DNA of 64,000 nt from Deltaproteobacteria bacterium. Lineage in GTDB: Bacteria; Myxococcota_A; Polyangia; Haliangiales; JADYYK01. Below, piece by piece: positions 31,793-43,760 of the stretch (its first letter is position 1; each line of letters opens with the position of its first letter). Under the pieces are notes generated by a model. The model was not told where the DNA came from and made no database searches. It worked only from the letters and a program-made list of their open reading frames with translations. The stretch is from positions 1 to 64,000 of the forward strand of contig JADYYK010000190.1 of NCBI GenBank assembly GCA_020853705.1. The letters run 5' to 3'. Position numbers and translations under genes: made by a program.

Positions 31793-32350
31793 TCAGTGCG
31801 TCCCGCCCCGCTCGCGCTCGCGCTCGCGCTCGGAGTCGGTGTCGCGGTCCGAGCTGGCGACCACGTCGTCGGGGTCGGGCGTCGCGACCTCCAGCGCCAG
31901 CGCGACGCGGCGGTTCTCCGCCCGTCCAGCGCGGGTCTGGTTGCTGGCCAGCGGTCGGTCCTCGCTGTAGCCGCCGACCAGGAGGCGCTCCGCCGGCACC
32001 CCGTGGCGCACCAGGAAGCGCTTGACGTTGAGCGCGCGCTTGAACGCCAGCGGCAGGTTGTAGAAGTCGCTGCCCTGCCCGTCACAGTGGCCGTCGATAC
32101 GCACCCGCAGCGTCGGGCTCTGCAGCATGACCTCGGCCAGCTGGCGCAGCACCTGGCGCGTCTCGGGGCGCAGCTTGGAGCGCGCCGGTGCGAACTTGAC
32201 CTGTGCGCTCAGCGTCGCCGCGGTGATCTCTGCCTGCGCCTGCGCCGGCTGCTCGGCCCGCACCGGCCCCGCCATGCCCGCGAGCAGCCCCGCGACGACC
32301 AGCCCGACCCAGCTCCGCTGCGGCACTCTCGTATCTGTGTTGGTTTTCAT
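31793..32350 (-). CDS. OmpA-family (peptidoglycan-binding) protein
   Basis: 185 residues. Signal peptide (ending PVRAEQ near residue 33) and an OmpA C-terminal-like domain: KFAPARSKLRPETRQVLRQL, RIDGHCDGQGSDFYNLPLAF, RLLVGGYSEDRPLASN and AENRRVALAL, including the Asp and Arg that hold diaminopimelate. There is no barrel domain, so it is periplasmic. The tail is a short Arg-Glu repeat (SERERERERGG) from a CTCGCG tract. ATG at 32350 starts the signal peptide; it is divergent from the DTW gene. Confidence 0.82.
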   Translation of the reverse strand: MKTNTDTRVPQRSWVGLVVAGLLAGMAGPVRAEQPAQAQAEITAATLSAQVKFAPARSKLRPETRQVLRQLAEVMLQSPTLRVRIDGHCDGQGSDFYNLPLAFKRALNVKRFLVRHGVPAERLLVGGYSEDRPLASNQTRAGRAENRRVALALEVATPDPDDVVASSDRDTDSERERERERGGTH

Positions 32351-32507
32351 GGTGAGGGGGATTGCAACCGGCGAACCAGCGAACCACGCGTGCAAGCCGT
32401 CGATCTCGCGACCTCGCCCGGCCTTGCGCGGCCTCCCTATGGAGCCAGCGCCATGGTCCGCGCGCCCGCTGGTGCCAGCACCCACATTCGCGGTTACTCT
32501 GCACGCG

Positions 32508-33680
32508 ATGCAGCCCGAGGCCACCCCCGAGACCCGCGCACGCTGCCCCGCGTGCCGACTCGCGACCTCGGCCTGCTGGTGCGCACATGTCCCCGTGCTG
32601 GCGCCGCGCTCGCGCGTGATCGTGCTGCAGCACCCGCGTGAGGCGCGCAACCCCATGGGCACCGCCCGCATGGCCCACCTGGCGCTGCCCGGCTCGCGCC
32701 TGCTCATCGGGGTCGACTTCGCCGCCGACCCGCGCGTCGCCGAGCTGCTCGCCGCCGAGCCGACCTCGGTGGTGCTGTACCCGGCGCCCGGCGCGCGCCC
32801 GGTCGCCGAGCTGGCCGAGCGCGTCGGCGCCCTGGCCATCTGGGTCATCGATGGCACCTGGTCGCAGGCGCACAAGATCTGGCGCAAGAACCCCTGGCTG
32901 CGCGCGCTGCCCGCCTACGGCATCGCCCCCGAGGCGCCGTCGCGCTACCTCATCCGCCGCGAGCCCACCCCGACCTGCGTCTCCAGCGTCGAGGCCGTCG
33001 CCGCCGCGCTCGACGCCGCCGAGGCCGCGCCGGGCCGCCACGCCGCCATGCTGCGTCCGCTCGACGTGCTGGTCGAGCGCCAGCTCGGCCACGCCCGCTC
33101 GGCGCGCCGCGCCCCGCGTCGCCGCGATCGCCCCGAGCGCCCGCTGTACCTGCCAGCGCCGCTGCAGGGCCACACCGAGCACGCGCTGCTGGTCCACGGC
33201 GAAGGCAACGTCTGGCCCATGAGCCTGGAGGCGCGCCCACCCGCCGAGCTGGTGCACTGGGTCGCCATGCGCCCGAGCACCGGCGAGCGCTTCGCAGCGC
33301 TGGTGCGCCCGAGCGCCGGGGTCAGCCCGGGCACCGAGCAGCAGCTCGGCCTGCCCGCCGCGGCCTTCGCCGACGCGGTGTCCCCCGCCGAGCTGCGCGC
33401 ACGCTGGGCCGCCTTTGTCCGCCCCGACGATGTCTGGTGCGCCTGGGGCCACTTCCCCAAGCGGCTGCTCGACGAGGCTGGCGTGCCCAGCGCGCCCATC
33501 GTCGAGCTGCGCGGCTGGGCCCACCGCTGGCTGCGCGCACGCCCTGGCCGCCTGGAGCTGGCCGCCGACCAGTTCGCCGTCACCGCCAGCGCCCCCGCGC
33601 CCAGCAGCCCGGGCCGCGCCGGTCGTCGCCTCGCGCTGCTGGAGGCCATCTTCGCGCGCCTCCTGACCAGGCCGCGCTGA
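32508..33680 (+). CDS. DTW-domain protein with long C-terminal extension
   Basis: 390 residues. Residues ~12-200 are the DTW domain (tRNA uridine aminocarboxypropyltransferase family, TapT/TuaA): Cys cluster CPACRLATSACWC, QHPREARNPMGTARM, and the DTW motif present as DGTW (~residues 114-117) in VIDGTWSQAHKIWRKNPWL. Typical members end near residue 250; here about 150 further residues (WPMSLEARPPAELVHWVAM; WGHFPKRLLDEAG) form an extra domain I do not recognise. Its stop overlaps the next gene (TGATG). Confidence 0.82.
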   Translation: MQPEATPETRARCPACRLATSACWCAHVPVLAPRSRVIVLQHPREARNPMGTARMAHLALPGSRLLIGVDFAADPRVAELLAAEPTSVVLYPAPGARPVAELAERVGALAIWVIDGTWSQAHKIWRKNPWLRALPAYGIAPEAPSRYLIRREPTPTCVSSVEAVAAALDAAEAAPGRHAAMLRPLDVLVERQLGHARSARRAPRRRDRPERPLYLPAPLQGHTEHALLVHGEGNVWPMSLEARPPAELVHWVAMRPSTGERFAALVRPSAGVSPGTEQQLGLPAAAFADAVSPAELRARWAAFVRPDDVWCAWGHFPKRLLDEAGVPSAPIVELRGWAHRWLRARPGRLELAADQFAVTASAPAPSSPGRAGRRLALLEAIFARLLTRPR

Positions 33681-34600
33681 TGCAACTTTTCGCCTGCGAC
33701 CAGCACGAGGTCACGCTGCCCCCGGGCCATCGCTTCCCGATGGGCAAGTATGGCCGGCTGCGTCGCGAGCTGCTGGCGCGAGGCCTGGTCGCCGCCGCCG
33801 ACCTGCACGACGCCGACCCGATCAGCCGCCGCGACCTCGAGCGCGTGCACGATCCTGGTTATGTCGGCGCCGTCCTCGCCGGCACCGTCGACCCGCGCAT
33901 GCAGCGCGCCATCGGCCTGCCCTGGTCACCCGCGCTGGTGGCGCGCTCGCTGGCCAGCGTGGGCGGCACCCTGGCGGCCGCGCGGGCCGCGCTGCAGGAC
34001 GGCATCGCAGGCAACCTCGCGGGCGGCACTCACCACGCCTTCCGCGACCGCGGCGCCGGCTTCTGCGTGTGGAACGATCTCGCGGTCGCCGCGGCCACGC
34101 TGCTCGACTCCGGCGCCAGCTCCGGCGTCAGCGCCAGCGCGGTGCGCCGCGTCCTCATCATCGACGTCGACGTGCACCAGGGCGACGGCACCGCCGCCAT
34201 CTTCGCCGACGACCCGCGCGTCTTCACCCTGTCGCTGCACGGCGCGCGCAACTTCCCCTTCCGCAAGCAGCACAGCACGCTCGACGTCGAGCTGCCCGAC
34301 GGCACCGGCGACGACGCCTACCTGGCCGCGCTGGCCCCGGCGCTGGAGCAGGGGCTGGCCTGCCACCCCGACCTGGTCTTCGTGCAGGCCGGGGTCGACC
34401 CGCTGCGCGGCGACAAGCTGGGCCGCCTGGCCCTCACGCACGCCGGTCTGCGCGCGCGCGACCGCAGCATCCTCGGGTTGACGCATCGCCTCGGGCTGCC
34501 CACCGTGCTGACCCTGGGCGGCGGCTATGCCGAGCCGCTCGACGACACCGTGCTGGCCCACCTCGGCACCTATGAAGAGGCCCGTGCCATCCACGGCTAG
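33680..34600 (+). CDS. Histone deacetylase / acetylpolyamine deacetylase family protein
   Basis: A 306-residue zinc amidohydrolase. HDPGYV, GGTHHAFRDRGAGFCVWND, IIDVDVHQGDGTAAIF (Asp and His zinc ligands), FVQAGVDPLRGDKLGRL (second Asp ligand) and LGGGYAEP (catalytic Tyr) are all present, so it should be active on an acetylated amine or protein. ATG overlaps the DTW gene's stop and its own end overlaps the next gene by 29 nt, so these genes form one operon. Confidence 0.9.
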   Translation: MQLFACDQHEVTLPPGHRFPMGKYGRLRRELLARGLVAAADLHDADPISRRDLERVHDPGYVGAVLAGTVDPRMQRAIGLPWSPALVARSLASVGGTLAAARAALQDGIAGNLAGGTHHAFRDRGAGFCVWNDLAVAAATLLDSGASSGVSASAVRRVLIIDVDVHQGDGTAAIFADDPRVFTLSLHGARNFPFRKQHSTLDVELPDGTGDDAYLAALAPALEQGLACHPDLVFVQAGVDPLRGDKLGRLALTHAGLRARDRSILGLTHRLGLPTVLTLGGGYAEPLDDTVLAHLGTYEEARAIHG

Positions 34601-35048
34601 CTGGCAGCGCTGGCTGGCCACCGGCGCGGGCGCCGCCCTGCTGGCGCTGGTGCTGTGGCCGCTGACGTGGCCGCTGTCCCGCGACAGCTATCCGCTGTCG
34701 AACTACCCCATGTTCTCCATCGCGCGCCACGCCCGCCGCATGTCGGTCGAGCACGTCGTCGCGGTGTCGGCCAACGGCCAGCGCATGATCGTCCCGCTGC
34801 AGCTGGTCGCCTCCAACAACGTGATGCACGTCGCCATGACCGTCGGCCGCGCCGCGCAGGGCCCCGACAGCGCGCAGCAGCTGTGCGAGGAGATCGCCGC
34901 CCGCGTCGCCCGCGCCGGCGGCCGCCTGGGCAGCGCCGCCGTCATCGAGGTGGTCTCCAGCACCTTCGACGGCCTGGCCTACTTCGAGGGCCAGCGCGAG
35001 CCGCTGCAGCGGGACGTGCGCGCGCGCTGCCCGGTGGTGCAGGAATGA
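34572..35048 (+). CDS. Single-helix membrane protein paired with HTTM protein
   Basis: 158 residues. A helix at ~10-32 (ATGAGAALLALVLWPLTWPL) is followed by the motif YPLSNYPMFSIARHA, which recurs in small proteins encoded next to HTTM (vitamin-K-carboxylase-like) membrane proteins, and a soluble C-terminal domain. The ATG lies inside the deacetylase gene; the stop overlaps the HTTM start (ATGA). A function in membrane redox or carboxylation is possible but unproven. Confidence 0.75.
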   Translation: MKRPVPSTASWQRWLATGAGAALLALVLWPLTWPLSRDSYPLSNYPMFSIARHARRMSVEHVVAVSANGQRMIVPLQLVASNNVMHVAMTVGRAAQGPDSAQQLCEEIAARVARAGGRLGSAAVIEVVSSTFDGLAYFEGQREPLQRDVRARCPVVQE

Positions 35049-35981
35049 ACGCCGTGATGCAGCGCCTGTGGGCGCCGCTGCCGCGCGCGCGCCTGGCCGG
35101 CGTGCGCATCCTGGTCGGCCTGTTCGTGCTGGGCTACATCAGCTATCGCCTGCCGCTGCTGCGCCACATGGCGCGCCAGGATCCCGACATCTTCGCGCCG
35201 GTGGGCCCGCTGGCCTGGCTGCTGGGCGCGCCGCTGCGCCCGGCCCTGGTCGACGCCCTCATCGCCGCCACCCTGGGGCTGGCGCTGCTGTTCGCGGCCG
35301 GCATCCTGTATCGACTGGTGGCCCCGCTGCTGGCCGTCGCGGTGCTCGCGGTGACCTGCTACCGCAGCTCGTGGGGCATGCTGTTCCACTCCGAGAACCT
35401 GCTCTTCCTGCACCTGTGTGTGCTGGCGCTGGCGCCCGCCGCCGAGGTCTGGTCGCTCGACGCCTGGCGCCGCAGCCGCCGCGACCGCCGCGCCGCCGCG
35501 ACCACCAGCGCCAGCGGCAGCGCAACCAGCACCACCAGCCCCGTCGACCCCGACGGCGCCGCCCACGGCTTCACCCTGCGCCTGCTGGCCGCGCTGACCA
35601 TGGCGACCTACTTCATGGCCGGCGTCGCCAAGCTGCGCAACGCCGGCTGGGGCTGGGTCACCGGCGACCTGCTGCGCGGCCACATCGCCTTCGACAACCT
35701 GCGCAAGGCCGAGCTGGGCGCACCCTTCTCCAGCCTGGGTGGCCTGCTCCTGCGCCACGCCTGGCTGTTCACCCCGCTGGCCGCCTTCGCGGTCGTCATC
35801 GAGGTCGGCGCGCCGCTGACCCTGCTACACAGGAACGCGGCCAGGGTGTGGGCCCTGGCCGCGCTCGGGTTTCATTGGGGCATCGTCGTCCTGATGCGCA
35901 TCCCGTTCCACTATCCGCTGTCGGGGGTGGCGTTCGCGGGCCTGTTCCCCCTCGAACGCCTGCCCGACCTGGTGCGTCGCC

Positions 35982-38345
<2,364 letters not shown>

Positions 38346-38634
38346 CTTGACCTCTTTCTGTGACCCGTAGGTCGACAGGAGGGAACCTGAGCATCGCGAG
38401 GCGTTCGCGCAATATGTGCGGACGAACTCTCAGCTTTTCGGCGCCGATCCACAGACGCCCCGGGTGCGTGTCTTTCGATGCGGCGAGGCCTGGTCGCGTT
38501 ACCGCACGGGGATGGCCGCCCCGATTCGGAGCCCCCCCACCCCACCCCGCGCCGCGCCGGCTGGCCGCGAGCCGCGAAATCACGCGCCGCGCCCTGCGCA
38601 CGCCGCTTGCTACACCCGGGTTCGGGAGAAGCCC
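38346..38634. other. Divergent intergenic region between lon and the pseudokinase gene
   Basis: 289 nt without a credible gene. It contains the dyad CGCGCA-ATATG-TGCGGA at 38406-38422, similar in form to the activator sites of the first 15 kb, flanked by GTTCG/CGAAC, in a small AT-richer patch. No sigma-54 element is found at the matching distance for either gene, and there is no second copy 30 bp away. The lon promoter is probably here. Confidence 0.4.
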
Positions 38635-40335
38635 ATGAGCCTGCCGAAGTCCGACAAGAAGGCCCCCGAGACCCTGGCCGAGCGCTTCTGGAGCATCGCC
38701 CGCGATCTCGAGGGTGACAGCCCGGCGGGCCCCGCGGGCGCCGAGCCCGACCCGACCGCGATCGTGCGCCACGTGCTACGGGTGCTCGACGCCCTCGAGC
38801 AGGGCGCGGTCGGCGACGGCCTCACCGTCAACACGGTCAACTTCCTGACCTTGCTGCGGCGCCACGAGATGCTGGGCGATCTGCTGTACGCGTCACCCGA
38901 GCAGGCCCGCGGCGAGGTCATCGACGAGCGCTCGCTGGTGTTCTCGGTCGGCGTGCTGCTGTTCGAGAAGCTGACCGGGCGTCACCCCTTCGGCGTGCAG
39001 GGCAATCCCAACCGCGTGGCGCGCATCAAGAAGGGCGAGCTGGGCTCCGGCGTCAGCTACTTCCCCAAGCTGCCGGCCGGCCTGCGCAACGTGCTGATGG
39101 GCGCCATGGGCCCCTTCCCCGAGGACCGCTGGCAGAGCCTGGCCGTCCTGCGCGCCAAGCTCGAGGAGTTCATCGCCACCGGCGGCGACAGGCGCCTGCC
39201 CTCGGAGCCGCCCCCGCTGCCGCAGCGCATGCGCCTGGTCACCAATGCCCCGACCCAGGTTCGTGCGCGACCGAAGGCGCCCCGCGCCAGCTCCGACGCC
39301 AGCGCCAGCGCCGCGCGCGCCAGCATCGCCGCCCGCGCCCTCGGCGTCGGCGCCCCGACCCCGGTGCCCGCCGCCGCCGCCAGCGAGGTCAGCCACGAGG
39401 CCAGCGCGGCGCGCGCCCGCGCCCAGGCCGCCGAGGCCCGCACCCGCGCCGAGGCCGCCCGCGCCGCCGCCCGCCAGCGCCCCATCCCGGTCGCCAACGA
39501 CTTCGAGGACGACGGCCCGACCAACGTCGATCAGCCCATCCTCGGCGTCGCCATGATGCCCACCGCGCCCGCGGCACAGGCCGCGCCGGTCACGATGGCC
39601 GTCCCGCCTGTGGACGCCGCCGCGGTCCCCGCCACCGACCCCGACCTGACGCCGCTGCCGCACACCGACACCTTCGACATCCCCGACCTGCGCAGCCGCA
39701 AGCGCGGCCTGGCCCCCGCGCTGCTCTGGATCATCACCGGCGCCGCCGCCGCCAGCGCCTTCTTCCTGGTCGTCCTGCCACGCCTCGGCCACCGGCCGGC
39801 CCGCTCCCCGTCCGCCCTCGCGGTCGCCCCGGCGCCGGCGCCCGGCGCACCCGCCGCCGCGCCCGCGCCGGCCCCCGCAGCGCCCGCGCCGGCCCCCGCC
39901 GCGCCTGCTCCTTCCGCATCGGCGCCTGCCGCTGCCGCCGTGGCTCCGGCCCCGGTCGTCCCGGCCGCACCCGCCGCCGCCGCCCCCGCCGCCCCCGCCG
40001 CCCCCGCCGCCGCGCCCGCTGCCCTCGGTGGCTTCGACCCCCTGGCCGCGGGCCACCGCCTCGCCGACGCCGCGCGCTCCTGCTTGACCCCCGCGCACCT
40101 CACGCGCCCGGTCTCCTTCGCCGTGGGCCTGCTCTTCACCGGTGACACTGGCCTGGCCCGCAAGGCCTACTTCCCCCTGGAGTCGCCGCTGGCCCCCGCC
40201 GAGCGCGGCTGCCTCGCGCGCGCCGTCGTCGGCCTCTCGGGCAACGGCGCCCCCGGCAAGTCGGTCATCGTCGAGTACAAGCTCCGCGTCGGCACCGGCG
40301 TCGGCGAGGTCACCGCCAAGGTCCAGAAGGACTGA
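38635..40335 (+). CDS. Membrane pseudokinase: kinase C-lobe fragment plus secreted C-terminal domain
   Basis: 566 residues. Residues ~78-185 match only the C-lobe of a bacterial Ser/Thr kinase (YASPEQARGEVIDERSLVFS for the APE/DxW area; VGVLLFEKLTGRHPFG; FPEDRWQSLAVLRAKLE). The glycine loop, VAIK lysine, HRD and DFG motifs are absent, so it cannot be an active kinase. A disordered Ala/Arg-rich linker, one helix (~365-385, LLWIITGAAAASAFFLVVL) and an extracellular Ala-Pro repeat precede a ~100-residue C-terminal domain with two Cys. ATG at 38635 has GGGAGAAG upstream. Likely a signalling or scaffold protein. Confidence 0.75.
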   Translation: MSLPKSDKKAPETLAERFWSIARDLEGDSPAGPAGAEPDPTAIVRHVLRVLDALEQGAVGDGLTVNTVNFLTLLRRHEMLGDLLYASPEQARGEVIDERSLVFSVGVLLFEKLTGRHPFGVQGNPNRVARIKKGELGSGVSYFPKLPAGLRNVLMGAMGPFPEDRWQSLAVLRAKLEEFIATGGDRRLPSEPPPLPQRMRLVTNAPTQVRARPKAPRASSDASASAARASIAARALGVGAPTPVPAAAASEVSHEASAARARAQAAEARTRAEAARAAARQRPIPVANDFEDDGPTNVDQPILGVAMMPTAPAAQAAPVTMAVPPVDAAAVPATDPDLTPLPHTDTFDIPDLRSRKRGLAPALLWIITGAAAASAFFLVVLPRLGHRPARSPSALAVAPAPAPGAPAAAPAPAPAAPAPAPAAPAPSASAPAAAAVAPAPVVPAAPAAAAPAAPAAPAAAPAALGGFDPLAAGHRLADAARSCLTPAHLTRPVSFAVGLLFTGDTGLARKAYFPLESPLAPAERGCLARAVVGLSGNGAPGKSVIVEYKLRVGTGVGEVTAKVQKD

Positions 40336-40349
40336 CCGGACGCCAGCCG

Positions 40350-41387
40350 CTAAAGGCCGCTGCGCCAGCTCTCCGCCACCAGCTCACCGTCCGACGCGAT
40401 CGACGCCAGCATGTGCCCGTCCTCGGGGTCGATGACCCAGGTCCGGCGCGCGGTGGCGTCCCCGCGCCCCACCGCCGCACGCACCACGCCCAGCCCATCC
40501 AGACCGTACATCCCGGTCACCCTCCCTGCCACCAGCCGACCCACCTCAGCCACCCCCTTGACCTCCAGCGTCGCCGTCGCCAGCGTGACCACGGCATATC
40601 GATCGGCGTCGTCGACCACCCACACCAGCAGCGCGTCCCCCAGCGCCAGCACCGGACCCTGCACCATCCAGCCCGGCAGCTCGCGCCGCCCCGTCGGCGG
40701 CGTGACCTCGATGCCGGTCCCCGAGCGCCAGCCGGCCAGCTGGCGCACCTCCAGCCCACCCTGCGACACCTCCATCGAGGCGCCCGCGAACAGCAAGGTC
40801 GCCGCCGGCAGCGCCATCGGGTCGTGCACCGGCAGCGCTCCCCGCGCGATCTCCCCCGCCGCCGAACGCCGCTCCGTGCGCTGCTGGCGCTCCTCACCGC
40901 TGCGCGGGTCGACCATCGTCACCGAGCCATCCGCCATGCGCACCCAGAGATCACCGTCGCTCAGGCTGAGCAGATCCACCGCCGGCGAGCGCGCCGGGAG
41001 CTGCCACAGCGTGCGCATCGTGTAGAGGTCATGCGCGTGCAGGCCATCGGGGCCGCGCGTCAGCAGCAGGGTGCCCAGCCGGCCGAAGCCGCCCTCCTCC
41101 AGCCGCGCCCCCCTGGCCATCTCGGCCTCCCACAGCAGGTAGGGCCGACCGTGCTCAGGATCGATCTCCAGGCGCCGGATCACCGGCACGTCGCGGCGCT
41201 CGCCCACGTACACCAGCGACGCCAGTCGACGCGGTCCGGTCAGCTGCGGCACCGCGCCCCGATAGGGTCCCGCCGTCGACGCCACCGTGGCCGACATGGC
41301 GCGCCGGGTCTCGATGGCCAGCAGCGCGCTGCCGGACGCCCATGCTGGCCGCCAGCCCGCACCCTCGCGCCGACTCCACAGCTTCAC
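40350..41387 (-). CDS. Beta-propeller-like (PQQ-type) hypothetical protein
   Basis: 345 residues, no signal peptide. Repeated beta strands with Trp/Asp turns (LYTMRTLWQLPARS, LSDGDLWVRMADGSVTMVDP, RRTWVIDPEDGHMLASI) suggest PQQ/WD-like propeller blades. GTG start at 41387 with GAAGG upstream. No catalytic motif. It lies next to the RDD gene but with a 33-nt gap; it may be cotranscribed. Function unknown. Confidence 0.65.
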   Translation of the reverse strand: MKLWSRREGAGWRPAWASGSALLAIETRRAMSATVASTAGPYRGAVPQLTGPRRLASLVYVGERRDVPVIRRLEIDPEHGRPYLLWEAEMARGARLEEGGFGRLGTLLLTRGPDGLHAHDLYTMRTLWQLPARSPAVDLLSLSDGDLWVRMADGSVTMVDPRSGEERQQRTERRSAAGEIARGALPVHDPMALPAATLLFAGASMEVSQGGLEVRQLAGWRSGTGIEVTPPTGRRELPGWMVQGPVLALGDALLVWVVDDADRYAVVTLATATLEVKGVAEVGRLVAGRVTGMYGLDGLGVVRAAVGRGDATARRTWVIDPEDGHMLASIASDGELVAESWRSGL

Positions 41388-41420
41388 GCCTTCACGGTAG
41401 CAGCGCCCCGATGGTCCCCG

Positions 41421-41699
41421 TCAAGACGCCGCGGGCTTGCGCTTGATGCCGAGCAGCAGGTTGCCGATGCGGAAGCCGTAGCGGCCACCCAGCCAGAAGT
41501 ACAGCACCATGCAGGCCATCGCGGCCACCGCCGGCGCGCCCTCGAGCGAGAACCCGGTGCTGCCGTCGGGCTGCTTGCCCAGCTTGCCGGTCGCCGCCGC
41601 GATGGCGCCACCGAACACCAGCAGCGACAGCACGAAGTCGATGATGAACGCGCACACGCGCTTCCAGGTCGGGACCACCGCAGCCTCGGCGTCGCTCAC
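41421..41699 (-). CDS. RDD-family small membrane protein
   Basis: 92 residues. Two helices, the first with the RDD-type motif WKRVCAFIIDFVLSLLVFGG, the second at ~50-68; the C-terminal RYGFRIGNLLLGIKRKPA is typical for RDD proteins (Arg, Asp, Asp family). GTG at 41699 was chosen because AGGAGG lies 7 nt upstream; the ATG at 41795 would overlap the preceding gene in another frame. One nt separates it from the alkyltransferase-like gene. Confidence 0.78.
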   Translation of the reverse strand: MSDAEAAVVPTWKRVCAFIIDFVLSLLVFGGAIAAATGKLGKQPDGSTGFSLEGAPAVAAMACMVLYFWLGGRYGFRIGNLLLGIKRKPAAS

Positions 41700-41700
41700 C

Positions 41701-42073
41701 TCAGGGCCTCCTCTTGTGCACGCTGTTACGTTCCACGGCCGCGACCTTCCGCACCCGGGGTCGCCAGCCAAACTTTGCCAGCTCGACACGATCACGCGCG
41801 TCCAGCTCGACGCCCTCGCGCAGCAGGAGCTCGCGCTGCAGCGCCGCGCCGACCGGGTCCTTGATGCTGATCTGGGCGCGCCCGCGCGGCCGCGCCCCCA
41901 GCACGCGCTGCCAGGGCACCTCGTGCGGCTCCTCGGTCTCCTTCAGCGCCGCCAGCGCGAAGCCGACATGGCGCGCCAGCCGGGGATTGCCCGCCACCGC
42001 CGCCACCTGGGCATAGGTGCTGACGCGCCCGCGCGGGATACGTCCGATGACGACATAGAACCTGCGCCAGCCC

Positions 42074-42081
<8 letters not shown>
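41701..42081 (-). CDS. Alkyltransferase-like protein (ATL, MGMT fold, no active Cys)
   Basis: 126 residues. The MGMT DNA-binding domain is clear (GRVSTYAQVAAVAGNPRLAR, HVGFALAAL), but the alkyl-acceptor motif PCHRV is PWQRV here (Trp57), as in ATL proteins that bind O6-alkylguanine and pass it to nucleotide excision repair. GTG start at 42081 overlaps the preceding gene's stop by 8 nt. Its presence in the DUF692 operon is unusual; it may be chance linkage. Confidence 0.88.
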
Positions 42082-42859
<778 letters not shown>

Positions 42860-42899
42860 GCCAGCACCACCGCCGCGCAGCGCGCCACCGCCACCGCGC

Positions 42900-43760
42900 T
42901 CACCGCCACACCCCGGCGATGCGCTCGAAGCCCTCGAGACACGCCGCCACCGGGTTGCGCTCACACTCGAACACCACCGCCTTGAGGTTGCCCGCCCGCG
43001 GCGCCACCCGCTCGAAGATGCGCCAGGTCTCGGGCAGCACCGCCGGCACATGGTCATCCTCCACGAACTGCCAGCCCGCGACCTCGCGCAGCGACCCGCC
43101 GGCGACGTGCAGCTCGACCACACGCTCGAGCGGGAAGCCCTCCAGCCCCGCCAGCGCGTCGCGCCCCATCACGCGCTGGTAGATCGCCAGGTGGGCGCAG
43201 TCCAGCAGCATCCCGGTGTCGGCCCGCTCGCACACCCGCGCGAAGAACTCCAGCAGCCCGAGGTCGCCCACGAAGACCTGCCCGGGCGGGTTCTCCGGCA
43301 ACACCTCCAGCCCGGTCGCGTCGCGCACCCGCATCAGGCCGTCGGCCATGGCGTCCGCCGACTCACGCGTCAGCACCGGCGGCAACAGCAACATGTGGCC
43401 GCGATCGCGCGCCGCGAAGTGCCACCAGCCGGCGTCTCCGCACAGCCACGCCGCCCGCATGCCGCGCGCCAGCGCCCCGACCTCGGCCAGCCAGCCCGGC
43501 TCCAGATCCACCGGCTCGTCGAGGTTGACGTCGAGGAAGTGGTACGTCGTCGGCAGCCCCGCGCGCGTCCACGCCTGCGCCGGCCCGTCCAGCCCCTTGA
43601 CCACCTCGACCCCGACCTCGAGGAACTGCGCGAACTGCGGCCAGCCCGCGCGCAGCGCCGCCACATCCAGCGCGCCCGCCGCCGCCCCCGCGCCGTACTC
43701 CGTCGACACCCCCAGCCCCAGCCGCGGCAGCTCGCGCACGCGCTCGGCGAAGCGCCTCAC
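42900..43760 (-). CDS. DUF692-family multinuclear iron oxidative enzyme (MNIO)
   Basis: 286 residues, TIM-barrel fold. The family pattern is visible: LGLGVSTEYG, VEVLPENPPG region Glu-Asn (LPENPPGQVFVG), MLLDCAHLAIYQR (Asp and His metal ligands), VELHVAGGS and DDHVPAV. Characterised members (MbnB, TglH, ChrH) use two or three iron ions to rearrange cysteine or other residues in a ribosomal peptide with help of a partner protein. GTG at 43760 overlaps the extensin stop (GTGA); GTG at 43766 is possible. A partner-like gene follows, but no precursor peptide gene is evident. Confidence 0.85.
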   Translation of the reverse strand: MRRFAERVRELPRLGLGVSTEYGAGAAAGALDVAALRAGWPQFAQFLEVGVEVVKGLDGPAQAWTRAGLPTTYHFLDVNLDEPVDLEPGWLAEVGALARGMRAAWLCGDAGWWHFAARDRGHMLLLPPVLTRESADAMADGLMRVRDATGLEVLPENPPGQVFVGDLGLLEFFARVCERADTGMLLDCAHLAIYQRVMGRDALAGLEGFPLERVVELHVAGGSLREVAGWQFVEDDHVPAVLPETWRIFERVAPRAGNLKAVVFECERNPVAACLEGFERIAGVWR

